Shown in pieces: positions 26,553 to 36,620 of a stretch of 64,000 nt of DNA (the stretch's first letter is position 1; each line of letters opens with the position of its first letter). The translations under genes and the position numbers were made by a program. This DNA is from Candidatus Terraquivivens yellowstonensis (GTDB lineage Archaea; Thermoproteota; Nitrososphaeria_A; Caldarchaeales; Wolframiiraptoraceae), in assembly GCA_023539445.1 (NCBI GenBank), contig JAKCEW010000001.1, positions 139,484-203,483 of the forward strand. The letters are read 5' to 3'. A model generated the notes under the pieces. The model ran no database searches. It was not told the origin of the DNA and saw nothing but the letters and a program-made list of their open reading frames with translations.

Positions 26553-27643
26553 CCCCTTCCAAGATATCTTTCTTTTATGTTGCTTACATAAATATAATCC
26601 AAAACCGTACCATAAGAACGATGTATCTCCATATGTTCTACGAGTTCACGCATCTTTCCACCAGCTAAACCATCAGCTATGAGCGCCGCTCCTTGTGCCG
26701 CTTCTTTCACAATTTTAGCGAAGCCCCGTACTTTGTCGACAGGTGCTATGACGGATAGTCTTTTCTCGAGCTCTTCGTATATGCCCGGAACTCTGCTAAG
26801 CCTTCCTGACAGCATTATGGCTTGCGGCTTTCTTATAATAGTTTTCATAGACCAGACGCATTTTTCGATGCCTTCCATGAAAGCCTTCCAAGCAAGTGCA
26901 ACCCTTCTATCCTTTTTGGCTTTTTCAGGAAATTCCTCCGGCATGAGCGATTCGTCACCAACGATGGATCTCACGCCTCCCTTGAATAGGTCTGCTTTGC
27001 TTAGACTGCCAACCAAATATGCTACCTCGCCATCCCATGCACCAGACGTCAAGAAACCAAGGCCTGCCCTTGTACCACCTATTCCGTCAACAACCTTTCC
27101 AGACTCAATTGCCATTATAGCGTTGTAGCCAAAGCCGACTTCAACCAGTATGAATGTGCACTCCTCGTATGGAACCTTATATCTTGATGAATAGTCATGT
27201 ATAGCGAGGGCAGCACAACAGAGCTTATCAGCGGTTCCCATATCAATCGCATTAAACTTCCTATATTCTGGAACCGTTGGAAGATGTATAACGCCCGGTA
27301 GGAAATACATTTTTAGGGGAAAGCTTTTGAGACGTCTAACGGCCTCGGCAAGCCCTGTAAGAACCGGTATCTTTTCATCTTCTTTCTTATGAAGGACCAT
27401 AAGGAAGATGTGCTCTTCTGTTAAATTTTCTAGGCTAACGAGCGGTAGACCATAACCAGAGGGACCAGCGATTAGGTCAAGAGGCTCAGCTTCTTTAAGC
27501 GTCTCGAGTAGAATGTCAGGTCGTTTGGCTACAGTTTCTGATGGTATCGACTTTTCATAGAAAATTTTGAGGTCTTCTAAGCCGCAGAAATCAAAGCTTT
27601 TCGTTCCAGGATCAACACCAACGACCCTTACCAACTCTATCAC
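26549..27643 (-). CDS. DUF1464 family ASKHA kinase-like protein
   Basis: A 364-residue protein of the DUF1464 family (related to acetate/butyrate kinases and other ASKHA ATPases). Marks are VGVDPGTKSFD at the start (phosphate-1 loop), AIDMGTADKLC, VEVGFGYNAIMAI (phosphate-2 region) and IMLSGRLSRVP (adenosine region). The substrate is unknown. It is translationally coupled to mptD. Confidence 0.82.
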   Translation of the reverse strand: MIELVRVVGVDPGTKSFDFCGLEDLKIFYEKSIPSETVAKRPDILLETLKEAEPLDLIAGPSGYGLPLVSLENLTEEHIFLMVLHKKEDEKIPVLTGLAEAVRRLKSFPLKMYFLPGVIHLPTVPEYRKFNAIDMGTADKLCCAALAIHDYSSRYKVPYEECTFILVEVGFGYNAIMAIESGKVVDGIGGTRAGLGFLTSGAWDGEVAYLVGSLSKADLFKGGVRSIVGDESLMPEEFPEKAKKDRRVALAWKAFMEGIEKCVWSMKTIIRKPQAIMLSGRLSRVPGIYEELEKRLSVIAPVDKVRGFAKIVKEAAQGAALIADGLAGGKMRELVEHMEIHRSYGTVLDYIYVSNIKERYLGRG

Positions 27644-27823
27644 ATCGTCAGCGCATACAAATTAATGTATAAGTTTTCGTCATCGTTAACCTTAGAGTAA
27701 TCTATGTCAAAAACCTTTATTGTCCGAATTAGACACTTCTCGTAAGATCCTCGGACCCGTTCTAAATTTGGGAAATGTTTATTTTAACCCTTGAATCACT
27801 CAAATGTAAACCGTGTGAGTAAT

Positions 27824-29212
27824 ATGCGGAAGTTATTAAAACCGACGGCTTACATTGGTGCAGTTCTGCTCGCAGGGATATTCTTTTCGGCTTTTGGTAT
27901 GTCATCGGCACAGATCATATCGTTGGTTGTATTCTCAGGTATAATCGTAGGTGTATTGTTCTATTGGAGGATGAGGTTGGCTTTTGCTCTAGCAGGATTA
28001 AGTATACTTTTTGTTACCGGCGTAATGGATTTATCACATTTCATCGAGTTTGCTGGCTTAGACATAATAGTGTTTCTAATTGGAATGATGATCGTTATAG
28101 GGTTTCTTGAGGAGAGGCGATTCTTCGAAGTGTTACTCGAACGTATCATGGGTTTTGCAAAGGGGAATGCGGTAAAGGCAGTATCTTTGCTTATGCTAAT
28201 GGCGGCATTATCCGCGGCTCTCGTTGACGAAGTAACGTCTATCCTATTCATGATGACAACGGCAATTCACCTTGTGGCACGGCTCAACCTCTCAATAGTA
28301 CCTTTAATGATGATGCTAGTCTTCGCAACAAACATAGGAAGTAGTGCAACAGTTGTCGGGAACCCCGTCGGGGTCATGATAGCGATGAAAGCAAAACTTA
28401 CTTTCATGGACTTCATAAGATGGGCAACGCCTATTGCAGTAGTAGGTCTGGGGCTTTCTATACTTCTGTCCTTTGCTTATTTTAAAGGCTATATAAAGAG
28501 CATGAACGACGCTATGGTTAATGCGAGGCAACAGGTGACCGAAGTTCAGGAGAATGGTAAGACGAAGTTTGACATAATTTCTGTCCTTATGTTCGTAGGG
28601 ACTTTATTAGGTCTAGTGCTGCACAGTCACATAGAATATTATCTTAAATTAGAAAAAAACACGATGCTTGTAGGCGTTGCGATGATCTCCGCGGCCATTT
28701 CGCTTTTATTAATGAAGGATAAGGCGAGGGAACTTGTTGAGAGACGAGTAGATTGGTGGACGTTGACCTTCTTCTTGATCTTCTTTTCATCCGTTGGTAC
28801 GCTTAAGTATACTGGTGTGACAACGAAAATTTCTAATGCCTTGTTAGAATTTACGGGTGGAAATCAGCTTTTGATGTTTTTTCTGTTTAGTGTGATCGTT
28901 GGTCTACTATCAGCTTTTATGGATAACGTTCTCGCAGTGGCCACCTTTATTCCAATGGTATTTGAAATTGGTAGTGCTGGTCTCAACGTTTTCCCGATTT
29001 GGTGGGGCATGTTGTTTGGCGCTACTTGGATGGGAAATCTAACAATGATTGGTAGCACTGCTAACATAGTAGCAGTAGGTATGGTCGAGAGGCAGAGACT
29101 CGGACATGTTAGTTTTCGCGAATGGATAGTGCCCGGTGCTGTGGTATCTCTAGGAACATTCCCTCTCGCTCTTTTTTTGCTATACATTCAGCTACCGTTT
29201 ATGCCCAGCTAA
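27824..29212 (+). CDS. ArsB/NhaD/CitMHS-type ion permease
   Basis: A 462-residue integral membrane protein with about 11-12 spans, of the ion-transporter superfamily that includes ArsB, NhaD and SLC13 carriers. The two inverted half-repeats show the paired signatures ATNIGSSATVVGNPVGVMI and FGATWMGNLTMIGSTANIV, plus DEVTS and MDNVLAV discontinuous helices. The substrate (Na+/H+, arsenite or an anion) cannot be told from sequence. A TATA-like GTTTATTTTAAC at about 27777-27788 suits a start at GTG 27815 or ATG 27824. Confidence 0.87.
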   Translation: MRKLLKPTAYIGAVLLAGIFFSAFGMSSAQIISLVVFSGIIVGVLFYWRMRLAFALAGLSILFVTGVMDLSHFIEFAGLDIIVFLIGMMIVIGFLEERRFFEVLLERIMGFAKGNAVKAVSLLMLMAALSAALVDEVTSILFMMTTAIHLVARLNLSIVPLMMMLVFATNIGSSATVVGNPVGVMIAMKAKLTFMDFIRWATPIAVVGLGLSILLSFAYFKGYIKSMNDAMVNARQQVTEVQENGKTKFDIISVLMFVGTLLGLVLHSHIEYYLKLEKNTMLVGVAMISAAISLLLMKDKARELVERRVDWWTLTFFLIFFSSVGTLKYTGVTTKISNALLEFTGGNQLLMFFLFSVIVGLLSAFMDNVLAVATFIPMVFEIGSAGLNVFPIWWGMLFGATWMGNLTMIGSTANIVAVGMVERQRLGHVSFREWIVPGAVVSLGTFPLALFLLYIQLPFMPS

Positions 29213-29427
29213 TCCGTTTTTGGCTTTGATACAATAATTAACTTCTCCCCTTCTATATCAACCCATACTTCATGTCCCAGTCTAAGTAACAGTTTGAACA
29301 CATCAGCCCACGGAAACGCCATATGATTAAGAACCTCTATTCGGTAACCACCATACTCCTCCATAACATTTCCGTTATCATCTATGATGTCCTCTAGAAT
29401 TGAATATGGATCTTTTTCATTACTCAA
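29209..29427 (-). CDS. Small hypothetical protein
   Basis: A 72-residue acidic soluble protein starting MSNEKDPYSILEDIID, with VFKLLLRLGHEVWVDIEGEKLIIV as a helix plus beta hairpin. I do not recognise it. Its stop overlaps the convergent permease stop by four bases, and it has its own upstream region with no shared operon. Confidence 0.6.
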   Translation of the reverse strand: MSNEKDPYSILEDIIDDNGNVMEEYGGYRIEVLNHMAFPWADVFKLLLRLGHEVWVDIEGEKLIIVSKPKTD

Positions 29428-29548
29428 CTTTTATCTCCGCCTAAATTGATGTATTTTATCCTTTTTAATTTAACCCCAAATAAATAATATAAGCTTACCG
29501 TGAGCTTAAAAATATTTATTTAAGCCCTAATCTTGCAAAGGGATAAAA

Positions 29549-30886
29549 ATGTCATCCGAGAAAGATACCTTACTATACGCTAAGGCGGCATACGAGCGTA
29601 TTCTCAACCTTTTGGAAGAACATCACCGTTTCATCAGAGATTCAATACCTTTGATAGCCAGCGAAAACGTACCGAGTCCGGCCGTAAGGGAAGCTTTAGC
29701 ATCAGACTTTGGTAACAGATATGCGGAAGGATGGCCTGGCGAGAGGATATATGCTGGTTGCAAATACATAGACGAAGTTGAGCTTTTAGCAATAGAGCTT
29801 GGTAAGAAGTTGTTCAAAGCGGAGTTCGTTGATGTTAGGCCGATATCAGGTGTTGTAGCGAATTTGATAACATATACAGCTTTTACGGAACCGGGCGATG
29901 TCATGATGTCTTTGGCCATACAGCACGGCGGTCATATAAGTCATAATAAGCGGAGCTGGGGAGGGACGGCGGGTGCTGTTAGGGGTTTAGTCGTTGAACA
30001 TTATGAGTTTGATGAATACAACTACGAAATCGATTTAGATGCAACCTACAAAAAGCTCAAATCTTTAGCATCTGAAGGAAAGAAACCTAAACTCTTCATG
30101 TTAGGAGCGAGCGTCTTTCTCTTTCCGCACCCAGTAAGGGAGATAGCTGAAATGGCAAAAGAATTCGATGCCCGTGTAGTTTATGACGCTGCACATGTTG
30201 CAGGTCTAATTGCTGGTGGAGTCTTCCAAGACCCGCTGCGAGAAGGTGCTGATGTAATGACAATGAGCACACATAAGACCCTTGCAGGCCCCCAACATGG
30301 AATGCTCTGCTCATGGAACAAATACGAAGAAGCTCTAAAGAAGGCTGCTTTTCCAGGTATGCTAAGCAACCATCACCTTCATGCCGTGGCTGGTGTAGCG
30401 ATTTGTCTCGCGGAAGCCATAGCATTCTATAAGGATTACGCCAGACAGATCGTGAGAAATTCTAAAGCTCTTGCTCAAGCCCTTTACGAGAGGGGCGTGG
30501 ACGTCTTATACGAGCATAAGGGTTTTACGGAATCTCATACGATAGTAGCCGACGTAAGTAAGTATATGAACGGTAAGCAGGCGGAGGAAAAATTAGAGCA
30601 AGCTAAAATAATAATCAACAGGAACCTTATCCCGAAGGATTATAGACTTAAGACTGACTACAGAACGCCAAGCGGGATACGGCTTGGAACGCAGGAGGTT
30701 ACAAGGCTAGGTATGAGGGAGAGTGAGATGGAGTGGATAGCAGAACTCATAACCAAAGTAATAGTTAAGGGTGAGGATCCATCGAAGGTTGCACAGGAGG
30801 TCTCTGAACTTAAGAGACCCTTCAACAAGGTTCACTACTGTTTTTCTTCAAAAACTGAAGCATACTCCTATATACAAATAAGGTAA
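29549..30886 (+). CDS. glyA: Serine hydroxymethyltransferase
   Basis: A 445-residue PLP enzyme interconverting serine and glycine with a C1 carrier. Marks are NRYAEGWPGERIYAGC near the front and the PLP-lysine segment TMSTHKTLAGPQHG. The archaeal shape (substitution at several folate-contact positions, short N-terminus) is consistent with a modified pterin carrier. TATA-like TTTATTTAAG lies about 30 bases before the ATG. It makes the C1 unit that a ThyX-type enzyme would use. Confidence 0.96.
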   Translation: MSSEKDTLLYAKAAYERILNLLEEHHRFIRDSIPLIASENVPSPAVREALASDFGNRYAEGWPGERIYAGCKYIDEVELLAIELGKKLFKAEFVDVRPISGVVANLITYTAFTEPGDVMMSLAIQHGGHISHNKRSWGGTAGAVRGLVVEHYEFDEYNYEIDLDATYKKLKSLASEGKKPKLFMLGASVFLFPHPVREIAEMAKEFDARVVYDAAHVAGLIAGGVFQDPLREGADVMTMSTHKTLAGPQHGMLCSWNKYEEALKKAAFPGMLSNHHLHAVAGVAICLAEAIAFYKDYARQIVRNSKALAQALYERGVDVLYEHKGFTESHTIVADVSKYMNGKQAEEKLEQAKIIINRNLIPKDYRLKTDYRTPSGIRLGTQEVTRLGMRESEMEWIAELITKVIVKGEDPSKVAQEVSELKRPFNKVHYCFSSKTEAYSYIQIR

Positions 30887-30891
30887 CTAAA

Positions 30892-32175
30892 TCATACCTT
30901 CTTGGGTTTTAAGACCTCCATGCCATCCATGTAAGGCCGCAAAACCTCGGGTATTATTACAGAACCATCCTTTTGCTGGTAGTTTTCAAGTATAGCAGCG
31001 ATCGTCCTCTCAGTCGCTATCGCTGTACTGTTCAACGTATGTACATATTTCGTCCTCTCCTCATGTGGCATTTCTCTATATCTGATGTTAAGCCTTCTTG
31101 CTTGATAATCAGTGCAGTTGCTACACGACACTATTTCTCTATATCTTCTTTGCGCCGGCATCCATACCTCTATATCGTATTTTTTCGCGGCAACAACTCC
31201 TAGCTCGCCCAAACATATGTTGACCACCCTGTAAGGAAGACCAAGTTTTTGATAGATTTCCTCGGCGTTTGATAGCAGGAACTCGTGCTCTTCCCAAGAC
31301 TGCTCCGGTTTGCAGAATACGAACTGCTCGACCTTCTCGAATTGATGAACCCTAAATATTCCCTTCGTGTCTTTTCCATGCGCACCAGCTTCTTTCCTAA
31401 AACATGGACTTACTCCTGCATACCTTAGGGGTAAACGTCTTCCATCGAGCACTTCGTTAGCATGAAGAGCGGCGAGTGAATGTTCTGAAGTCGCGATAAG
31501 ATAAAGATCTTCCCCCTCGATTTTGTATATCATATCCTCAAAATCCTGTAGACTCGTGACACCTTCAATAACCCATCTCCTGAGCATGTACGGCGTCTGG
31601 TAGATTTCAAAACCCTTCTTTGTAAGTAGGTCCAGAGCGAACCTTATTAAAGCTATATTAAGTTTAACGAGTTCGTTCTTAAGATAATAAAACCTCGCCC
31701 CAGAAGCTTTACTAGCTCTTTCTATCTCTAATAAGCCGAGACCTATGGCGATTTCGTCGTGATCTTTCACCTCAAAGTCAAACTCTGGTATTTTACCCCA
31801 CCTCCTAACTTCAACATTATCCTCCTCACTAGTGCCAGGTGGAACCGATTCGTGAGGTATGTTGGGTATTCTCATCATCACGTAGTTTATTTTGTTCTCC
31901 AGCTCAGCTATTCTATCCTCCAGTCTTGCTATTTCATCCGTAATAATTTTCATTTCCTGCATAAGAGTTATCGGATCCTTCCCCTCTTTTTTCATGTTGG
32001 CTACCTCAAGCGCTACGATGTTTTTTCTATGACGTAGATTCTGTACCTCTACCATGAGACTTCTCCTTTCCTTGTCCCATTCCAAGAGCTCGTCAATCGG
32101 TAAGTTTAGGCCTCTCTTCGTCAGCATGTCCTTAATGAATCCCGGATTATCCCGGATTATCTTAATGTCTATCAT
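30892..32175 (-). CDS. serS: Seryl-tRNA synthetase
   Basis: A 427-residue class II synthetase of the common (bacterial/eukaryotic-like) type: N-terminal long antiparallel coiled coil (about 30-105) that contacts the tRNA-Ser arm, then the catalytic core with PYMLRRWVIEG, motif 2 FRKEAGAHGKDTKGIFRVHQF and motif 3 near TERTIAAILENYQ. It is convergent with glyA, leaving five bases. Confidence 0.96.
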   Translation of the reverse strand: MIDIKIIRDNPGFIKDMLTKRGLNLPIDELLEWDKERRSLMVEVQNLRHRKNIVALEVANMKKEGKDPITLMQEMKIITDEIARLEDRIAELENKINYVMMRIPNIPHESVPPGTSEEDNVEVRRWGKIPEFDFEVKDHDEIAIGLGLLEIERASKASGARFYYLKNELVKLNIALIRFALDLLTKKGFEIYQTPYMLRRWVIEGVTSLQDFEDMIYKIEGEDLYLIATSEHSLAALHANEVLDGRRLPLRYAGVSPCFRKEAGAHGKDTKGIFRVHQFEKVEQFVFCKPEQSWEEHEFLLSNAEEIYQKLGLPYRVVNICLGELGVVAAKKYDIEVWMPAQRRYREIVSCSNCTDYQARRLNIRYREMPHEERTKYVHTLNSTAIATERTIAAILENYQQKDGSVIIPEVLRPYMDGMEVLKPKKV

Positions 32176-32330
32176 GGCATTTTATAGCAAACCAAAACGC
32201 TTTACTCTATATACTTTTTGATCCTTAATGCCATAATACATGCTGGCCATTAATGATGTAGGGAAATTCATCAAAACTTTTTAATCACCAGTCATATTTT
32301 TGAATATGAAGAATTGCTTGGTGGGGTAAA

Positions 32331-33545
32331 GTGTCCATAAAGATTGGCCTTATAGGTAAGACAAATACTGGCAAGACGACGTTTTTTAACGCGGCAACGC
32401 TTCAATCGGCTGAAGTTTCTACATATCCCTTTACAACAAAGCGTCCGAATTACGGAATAGCGAATGCTATAACTCTCTGTGTATGCAGGGAATTCAACGT
32501 TAAGGACAATCCCAAAAATTCAAGATGTATTGATGGCTGGAGACACATACCGATTGAGTTAATAGATTTGCCTGGCCTAATAAAGGGTGCGTGGGCAGGA
32601 AAGGGGCTTGGAAACCAATTTTTGGCAATAGCATCAGAGGCTGACGCTCTTCTACATGTTGTTGATGTGTCTGGTAGTGTTGACGAAGAAGGTAGGTTAA
32701 CAGAACCAGGCCAAGGAAATCCGATAGCTGACGTTTACGATGTTGAGGAAGAGTTGGTTATGTGGTTCCTTAAACTTCTGGATAAATCCGAGAGTAGGAT
32801 AATCAAGGACATAAAGTCTGGAAAATCTTTAGAAGAAAGTGTAGCGGACATTTTGAGGGGGGCAAAAATAACAGCTGAACACGTGAGGGTTGCGCTAAAG
32901 CAAAGCGGTTTAGAGAATAAAGATTTTGAGAACTGGACTGGTATGGATGATAAAAAATTTGCAGAAAAATTGAGAGAGGTTTCGAAACCTACCATAATAG
33001 TTGCCAACAAAATAGACATAGAAACGGCATCAAAAAACTTTAGGCTACTAGTGGATCAATTTCCTGATAAGATAGTTGTTCCATGCAGTGCCGAAGCGGA
33101 GTTATTGTTAAGGAGAGCTGAGCAAAAGGGTTACATAAGGTATCTGCCAGGTGAGGAAACCTTCGAGATAATTCAGGAAAGTTCATTAACGGATAAACAG
33201 CGTTGGGCTCTGGATTTTATCAGGGATAAGGTCTTAAAGGAATATATGAGGACGGGCGTTCAATTCGCAATAAACGTAGCAGTCTTCAAGCTCCTGAGAA
33301 TGAATACGGTCTATCCGGTATACGATGTAACAAAATTGACAGATAGGCATGGGAACGTGTTGCCTGATGCATATTTGCTCCCAAGCGGCTCCACCGTAGC
33401 GGACTTGGCAAAAGAGATACACAGTGAACTAGCAAAGGGACTCTTGTACGCAATAGACGCCAGAACTGGTCTAAGGTTGCCTGCCGACTATCAACTCAAA
33501 GATAGGGATGTTCTATCAATAGTGTCAACCACCAAGAGAGGTTAG
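32331..33545 (+). CDS. YchF/Obg-family GTP-binding protein with TGS domain
   Basis: A 404-residue P-loop protein starting at GTG. G1 is GLIGKTNTGKTT, G3 is IDLPGLIKGAW, G4 is VANKIDI; a helical insert follows G3 and a TGS domain lies at the end (YPVYDVTKLTDRHGNVLPDAYLLPSG). It matches the archaeal branch of the YchF/OLA1-DRG-like group, which binds ribosomes. GGTGGGG lies upstream of the GTG. Confidence 0.9.
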   Translation: MSIKIGLIGKTNTGKTTFFNAATLQSAEVSTYPFTTKRPNYGIANAITLCVCREFNVKDNPKNSRCIDGWRHIPIELIDLPGLIKGAWAGKGLGNQFLAIASEADALLHVVDVSGSVDEEGRLTEPGQGNPIADVYDVEEELVMWFLKLLDKSESRIIKDIKSGKSLEESVADILRGAKITAEHVRVALKQSGLENKDFENWTGMDDKKFAEKLREVSKPTIIVANKIDIETASKNFRLLVDQFPDKIVVPCSAEAELLLRRAEQKGYIRYLPGEETFEIIQESSLTDKQRWALDFIRDKVLKEYMRTGVQFAINVAVFKLLRMNTVYPVYDVTKLTDRHGNVLPDAYLLPSGSTVADLAKEIHSELAKGLLYAIDARTGLRLPADYQLKDRDVLSIVSTTKRG

Positions 33546-33584
33546 AAATTTCATTAAAAGTTCGATAAACTTCATCCTCATTTT

Positions 33585-34277
33585 ATGGTGCATCATATGG
33601 ATGTCAAATGTAAGCAACTTCGTACAAGAGCAGTGATTTTCGACTTAGATGGTACGCTGATCGAATTCAAGATTAGGTTTAATGATGCAAAGCTTGAAAT
33701 AATCTCAAGGTTAAGAGAGTTGGGGATTGACATAAGGAACCTTTCACCAGAAGATTCTATCCAAACGATAATTTCGAAGGTGACATGCATGAATGGGGTT
33801 GCAAATAGGGAGTTTAATGAACGTGTTAGGTCTGAGATTTTTAAGGTTATGGAAAAGTACGAACTTGAGGCGGCATCAAACCCATCACCTAAAAGCGATG
33901 CGTTAAAAGTTCTTGAGAGTCTAAGGTCTATGAACATTATGGTGGCGGTAGCGACAAATAGTTGCAGGAAGGCCTCGTTGTTGACACTCCAAAAATGTGG
34001 CATGCTCGCTTATATTCATGCTGTAGTAACTAGGGATGATGTTGAAAGGATTAAACCAGCAAACGACTTACTAAAGAGGGCGCTAGACTTACTCGGAGTA
34101 TCTCCAGAAGAGGCGGTTTACGTTGGCGATACCGTATATGATATAGAAGCCGCAAAGAGCATGGGTATGAAATCCGTAACAGTCTTGGGAGGTGCTCATC
34201 CGGAGAGCATGTTGGCCGAGAAGAAGCCGGATTTTATCATAAAGTCCTTATCTGAACTTCTAAACATCCTTCAATAA
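33585..34277 (+). CDS. HAD-superfamily hydrolase (phosphoglycolate phosphatase-like)
   Basis: A 230-residue HAD phosphatase: motif I FDLDGTL (nucleophile Asp first), cap domain (about 35-110), motif II VATNS, motif III Lys in RIKP and motif IV GDTVYDIEAAKSMGM. The cap of the alpha-helical C1 type suits PGP or GPH-like phosphatases. The substrate is unknown. A later ATG (33597) gives a shorter N-terminus. Confidence 0.88.
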   Translation: MVHHMDVKCKQLRTRAVIFDLDGTLIEFKIRFNDAKLEIISRLRELGIDIRNLSPEDSIQTIISKVTCMNGVANREFNERVRSEIFKVMEKYELEAASNPSPKSDALKVLESLRSMNIMVAVATNSCRKASLLTLQKCGMLAYIHAVVTRDDVERIKPANDLLKRALDLLGVSPEEAVYVGDTVYDIEAAKSMGMKSVTVLGGAHPESMLAEKKPDFIIKSLSELLNILQ

Positions 34278-34282
34278 TAGGT

Positions 34283-34750
34283 CTAAATCTTTACACAGTC
34301 AAGGTTTGATTGTGCAGTATCGCCGACCTTTATGCACTTATTCTCAGAGATTATGTGAACGACTTCACAACCATTTTCGAGTAACTTTTCGGCTATAAAT
34401 CGACGGTGGCAACCTGACGGTCCAACTTCAAGGCACATAATACAAACCCTGCCCTTTTTTGCAAGCTCAATCAAAACCCCCAGCCCCTCTTTAAACGCCT
34501 CACTCTCGGTGTAGGCTTGATAGCCACCTCTCCTATACCCGCCGAGGCGGTCGCCTAGCCATACATATTCTATGCCCACTCTCGGCAACCACTCCTTAAG
34601 ATATTCGAGCTTAAAATGCTCCGTTTTTGAGGTCGGCCAACGCCTGACATCAACCAAAATCTGGATAGCGTGCTTTTTGAGAAGGTTTATGAATGTTTCT
34701 TTACTCCTGTTGCCATGACCTATTGTATATATTGTTAACCTTCCGCTCAT
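34283..34750 (-). CDS. DUF488 family protein
   Basis: A 155-residue protein starting MSGRLTIYTIGHGNRS. Marks are IYTIGHGNRS, LVDVRRWPTSKTEHF, YVWLGDRLGGYR and MCLEVGPSGCHRRFIA, the conserved elements of DUF488, a fold with conserved Cys/His/Arg and no proven reaction. The ATG at 34750 gives the family N-terminus; further in-frame sequence upstream is not conserved-looking. Divergent from the PIN-ATPase gene. Confidence 0.88.
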   Translation of the reverse strand: MSGRLTIYTIGHGNRSKETFINLLKKHAIQILVDVRRWPTSKTEHFKLEYLKEWLPRVGIEYVWLGDRLGGYRRGGYQAYTESEAFKEGLGVLIELAKKGRVCIMCLEVGPSGCHRRFIAEKLLENGCEVVHIISENKCIKVGDTAQSNLDCVKI

Positions 34751-34829
34751 GATGGAACGACTTCCAAAAATATTGGTCGACTCAAATATATATTGCCCCC
34801 TAAGGTTTTCCAAATAGAGAGACGTGTGT

Positions 34830-36620
34830 ATGAAAATCGTACCGGATACTAGCATAGTGATAAATGGCAAGCTTACGGAATATCTTCAGTCAGGGGAGCT
34901 GAAGGAATGCGAGTTAATAGTTCCCCTCGCGGTCGTCGACGAACTTCAGGCTCAAGCATCAAAAAAACGCGAGCCTGGTTTCATCGGTCTGAACGAGCTT
35001 AAAAAGATTAGGGAAATTTGTGCAGAAAAAAATATACCTATAAAATTTTCTGGCGAAAGGCCTTCGTTAGAGGATATAAAGCTAGCGAGGAGTGGTAGGA
35101 TAGACGCATTAATAAGGGATGTTGCTAAGAATGAAGGTGCAACACTCTTTACATCAGATTATGTGCAAGCTTTAGTGGCCGAAGCTGAAGGAATACCAGT
35201 ACGCTACATACCTGTCGAGCCAAAGAAGCTTGAACTCTTATTCGAAAAATACTTCACACCCAATACACTAAGCCTTCACCTTAAGGAAGGTGCACCACCA
35301 ATGGCTAAAGTAGGAAAACCAGGGAACTTAACGTTGGTTAAGCTTAGGGATGAACCGTGCACTCAACAAGAAATATCCGAGATAATAAATGGGATAATCG
35401 AGGCGGCTAGGTCGAGGGAAGATGGTAGTATAGAAATAGTTAGAAGTGGTGCTGTTGTTATACAACTAGGGCCTTACAGGATAGCAATAGCGAGACCACC
35501 GTTCTCTGACGGTCTCGAGGTGACGATAGTTCGTCCAATTGTGAAGCTTACGCTGGAAGACTATCACCTCTCCCAGCGGCTTATGGAGAGGTTGAAAAGC
35601 AGGGCCGAAGGTATACTAATAGCAGGCCAGCCTGGTAGTGGAAAGACGACTTTCGCCTCCAGCCTTGCGGAGTTCTATGCAAGACAAGGAAAAATAGTGA
35701 AGACACTTGAATCACCGAGGGACTTACAGGTAGGCCCCGAGATTACTCAGTATGGGCCATTAGAAGGTGACTTTGAGAAGACAGCAGAGATATTGTTACT
35801 CGTAAGGCCGGACTATACAGTCTTTGACGAAATTAGAAAGGAAAAGGACTTTCAGATATTTGCTGATATGAGGTTAGCTGGTGTTGGTATGATAGGTGTC
35901 GTTCATGCTAGCAATACGGTTGATGCCATACAACGCTTCATAGGAAGGGTTGAGTTGGGTATGATACCGCATATAATTGATACCGTGATATTTTTGAAAG
36001 ATGGTGAAGTGAAGCAAGTTTACGAGTTAAGTCTCACGGTCAAAGTTCCGACAGGGATGGTCGAAGCAGACTTGGCGAGACCAGTGGTTGAGGTAAGAGA
36101 TTTTGAGACTGGAAAACTAGAGTATGAGATTTATACGTTTGGTGACGAGAATGTTATAGTCGCCGTATCGGATGTTAAACGAAAGCTGAGCAACATAAAG
36201 GAGAGAATATTGGCAGCCGTAAGCCGTTTTGACCCAGACGCCCAAGTGGAAGTTGTATCAACGGATAGGGCTATAGTGAGAGTAAGCAGCGAGAACATAC
36301 CGAGACTTATAGGAAGGAGGGGCGAGACTATTAAGAGGTTAGAGGAAGAACTTGGCATAAGGCTGGATGTGGAGTTGCTTACTCCGACTATGGGTGAGGA
36401 GGTTCAATTCAAGGTTGTCGAGTCAGGAAAGACAGTTGATATACTCTTTGATGAGAATATAATAGGCAAGACAGTAAATATCTACGTAGATGGTGAACAT
36501 ATACTAACCGCCATCGTAGGTAAAAAGGGTAAGGTAAAGGTCTCAAAGCATAGCAGCAGTGGTAAGGCCTTGATGAGCGCTCTGGCAACTGGGAAGAAGA
36601 TAAAAGCATTCAAGATGTAG
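34830..36620 (+). CDS. PIN domain-ATPase-KH fusion protein
   Basis: A protein of about 596 residues: N-terminal PIN nuclease domain (about 1-135, PDTSIVINGK, PLAVVDEL and TSDYVQA with acidic metal ligands), PilT/VirB11-like ATPase (P-loop GQPGSGKTT, Walker B TVFDEIRK, IGVVHASNTVDA) and a KH RNA-binding segment (IPRLIGRRGETIKRLEEE) followed by a small C-terminal domain. It is a well-known archaeal architecture without a firmly settled role; RNA processing driven by ATP is the usual suggestion. The ATG at 34830 lies 36-46 bases after AAATATATATT, a probable BoxA. Confidence 0.9.
   Translation: MKIVPDTSIVINGKLTEYLQSGELKECELIVPLAVVDELQAQASKKREPGFIGLNELKKIREICAEKNIPIKFSGERPSLEDIKLARSGRIDALIRDVAKNEGATLFTSDYVQALVAEAEGIPVRYIPVEPKKLELLFEKYFTPNTLSLHLKEGAPPMAKVGKPGNLTLVKLRDEPCTQQEISEIINGIIEAARSREDGSIEIVRSGAVVIQLGPYRIAIARPPFSDGLEVTIVRPIVKLTLEDYHLSQRLMERLKSRAEGILIAGQPGSGKTTFASSLAEFYARQGKIVKTLESPRDLQVGPEITQYGPLEGDFEKTAEILLLVRPDYTVFDEIRKEKDFQIFADMRLAGVGMIGVVHASNTVDAIQRFIGRVELGMIPHIIDTVIFLKDGEVKQVYELSLTVKVPTGMVEADLARPVVEVRDFETGKLEYEIYTFGDENVIVAVSDVKRKLSNIKERILAAVSRFDPDAQVEVVSTDRAIVRVSSENIPRLIGRRGETIKRLEEELGIRLDVELLTPTMGEEVQFKVVESGKTVDILFDENIIGKTVNIYVDGEHILTAIVGKKGKVKVSKHSSSGKALMSALATGKKIKAFKM

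Noticed and set aside
26443-26682. Plus-strand frame opposite mptD and the DUF1464 gene
   Set aside because: It is the shadow of two well-supported genes on the other strand.
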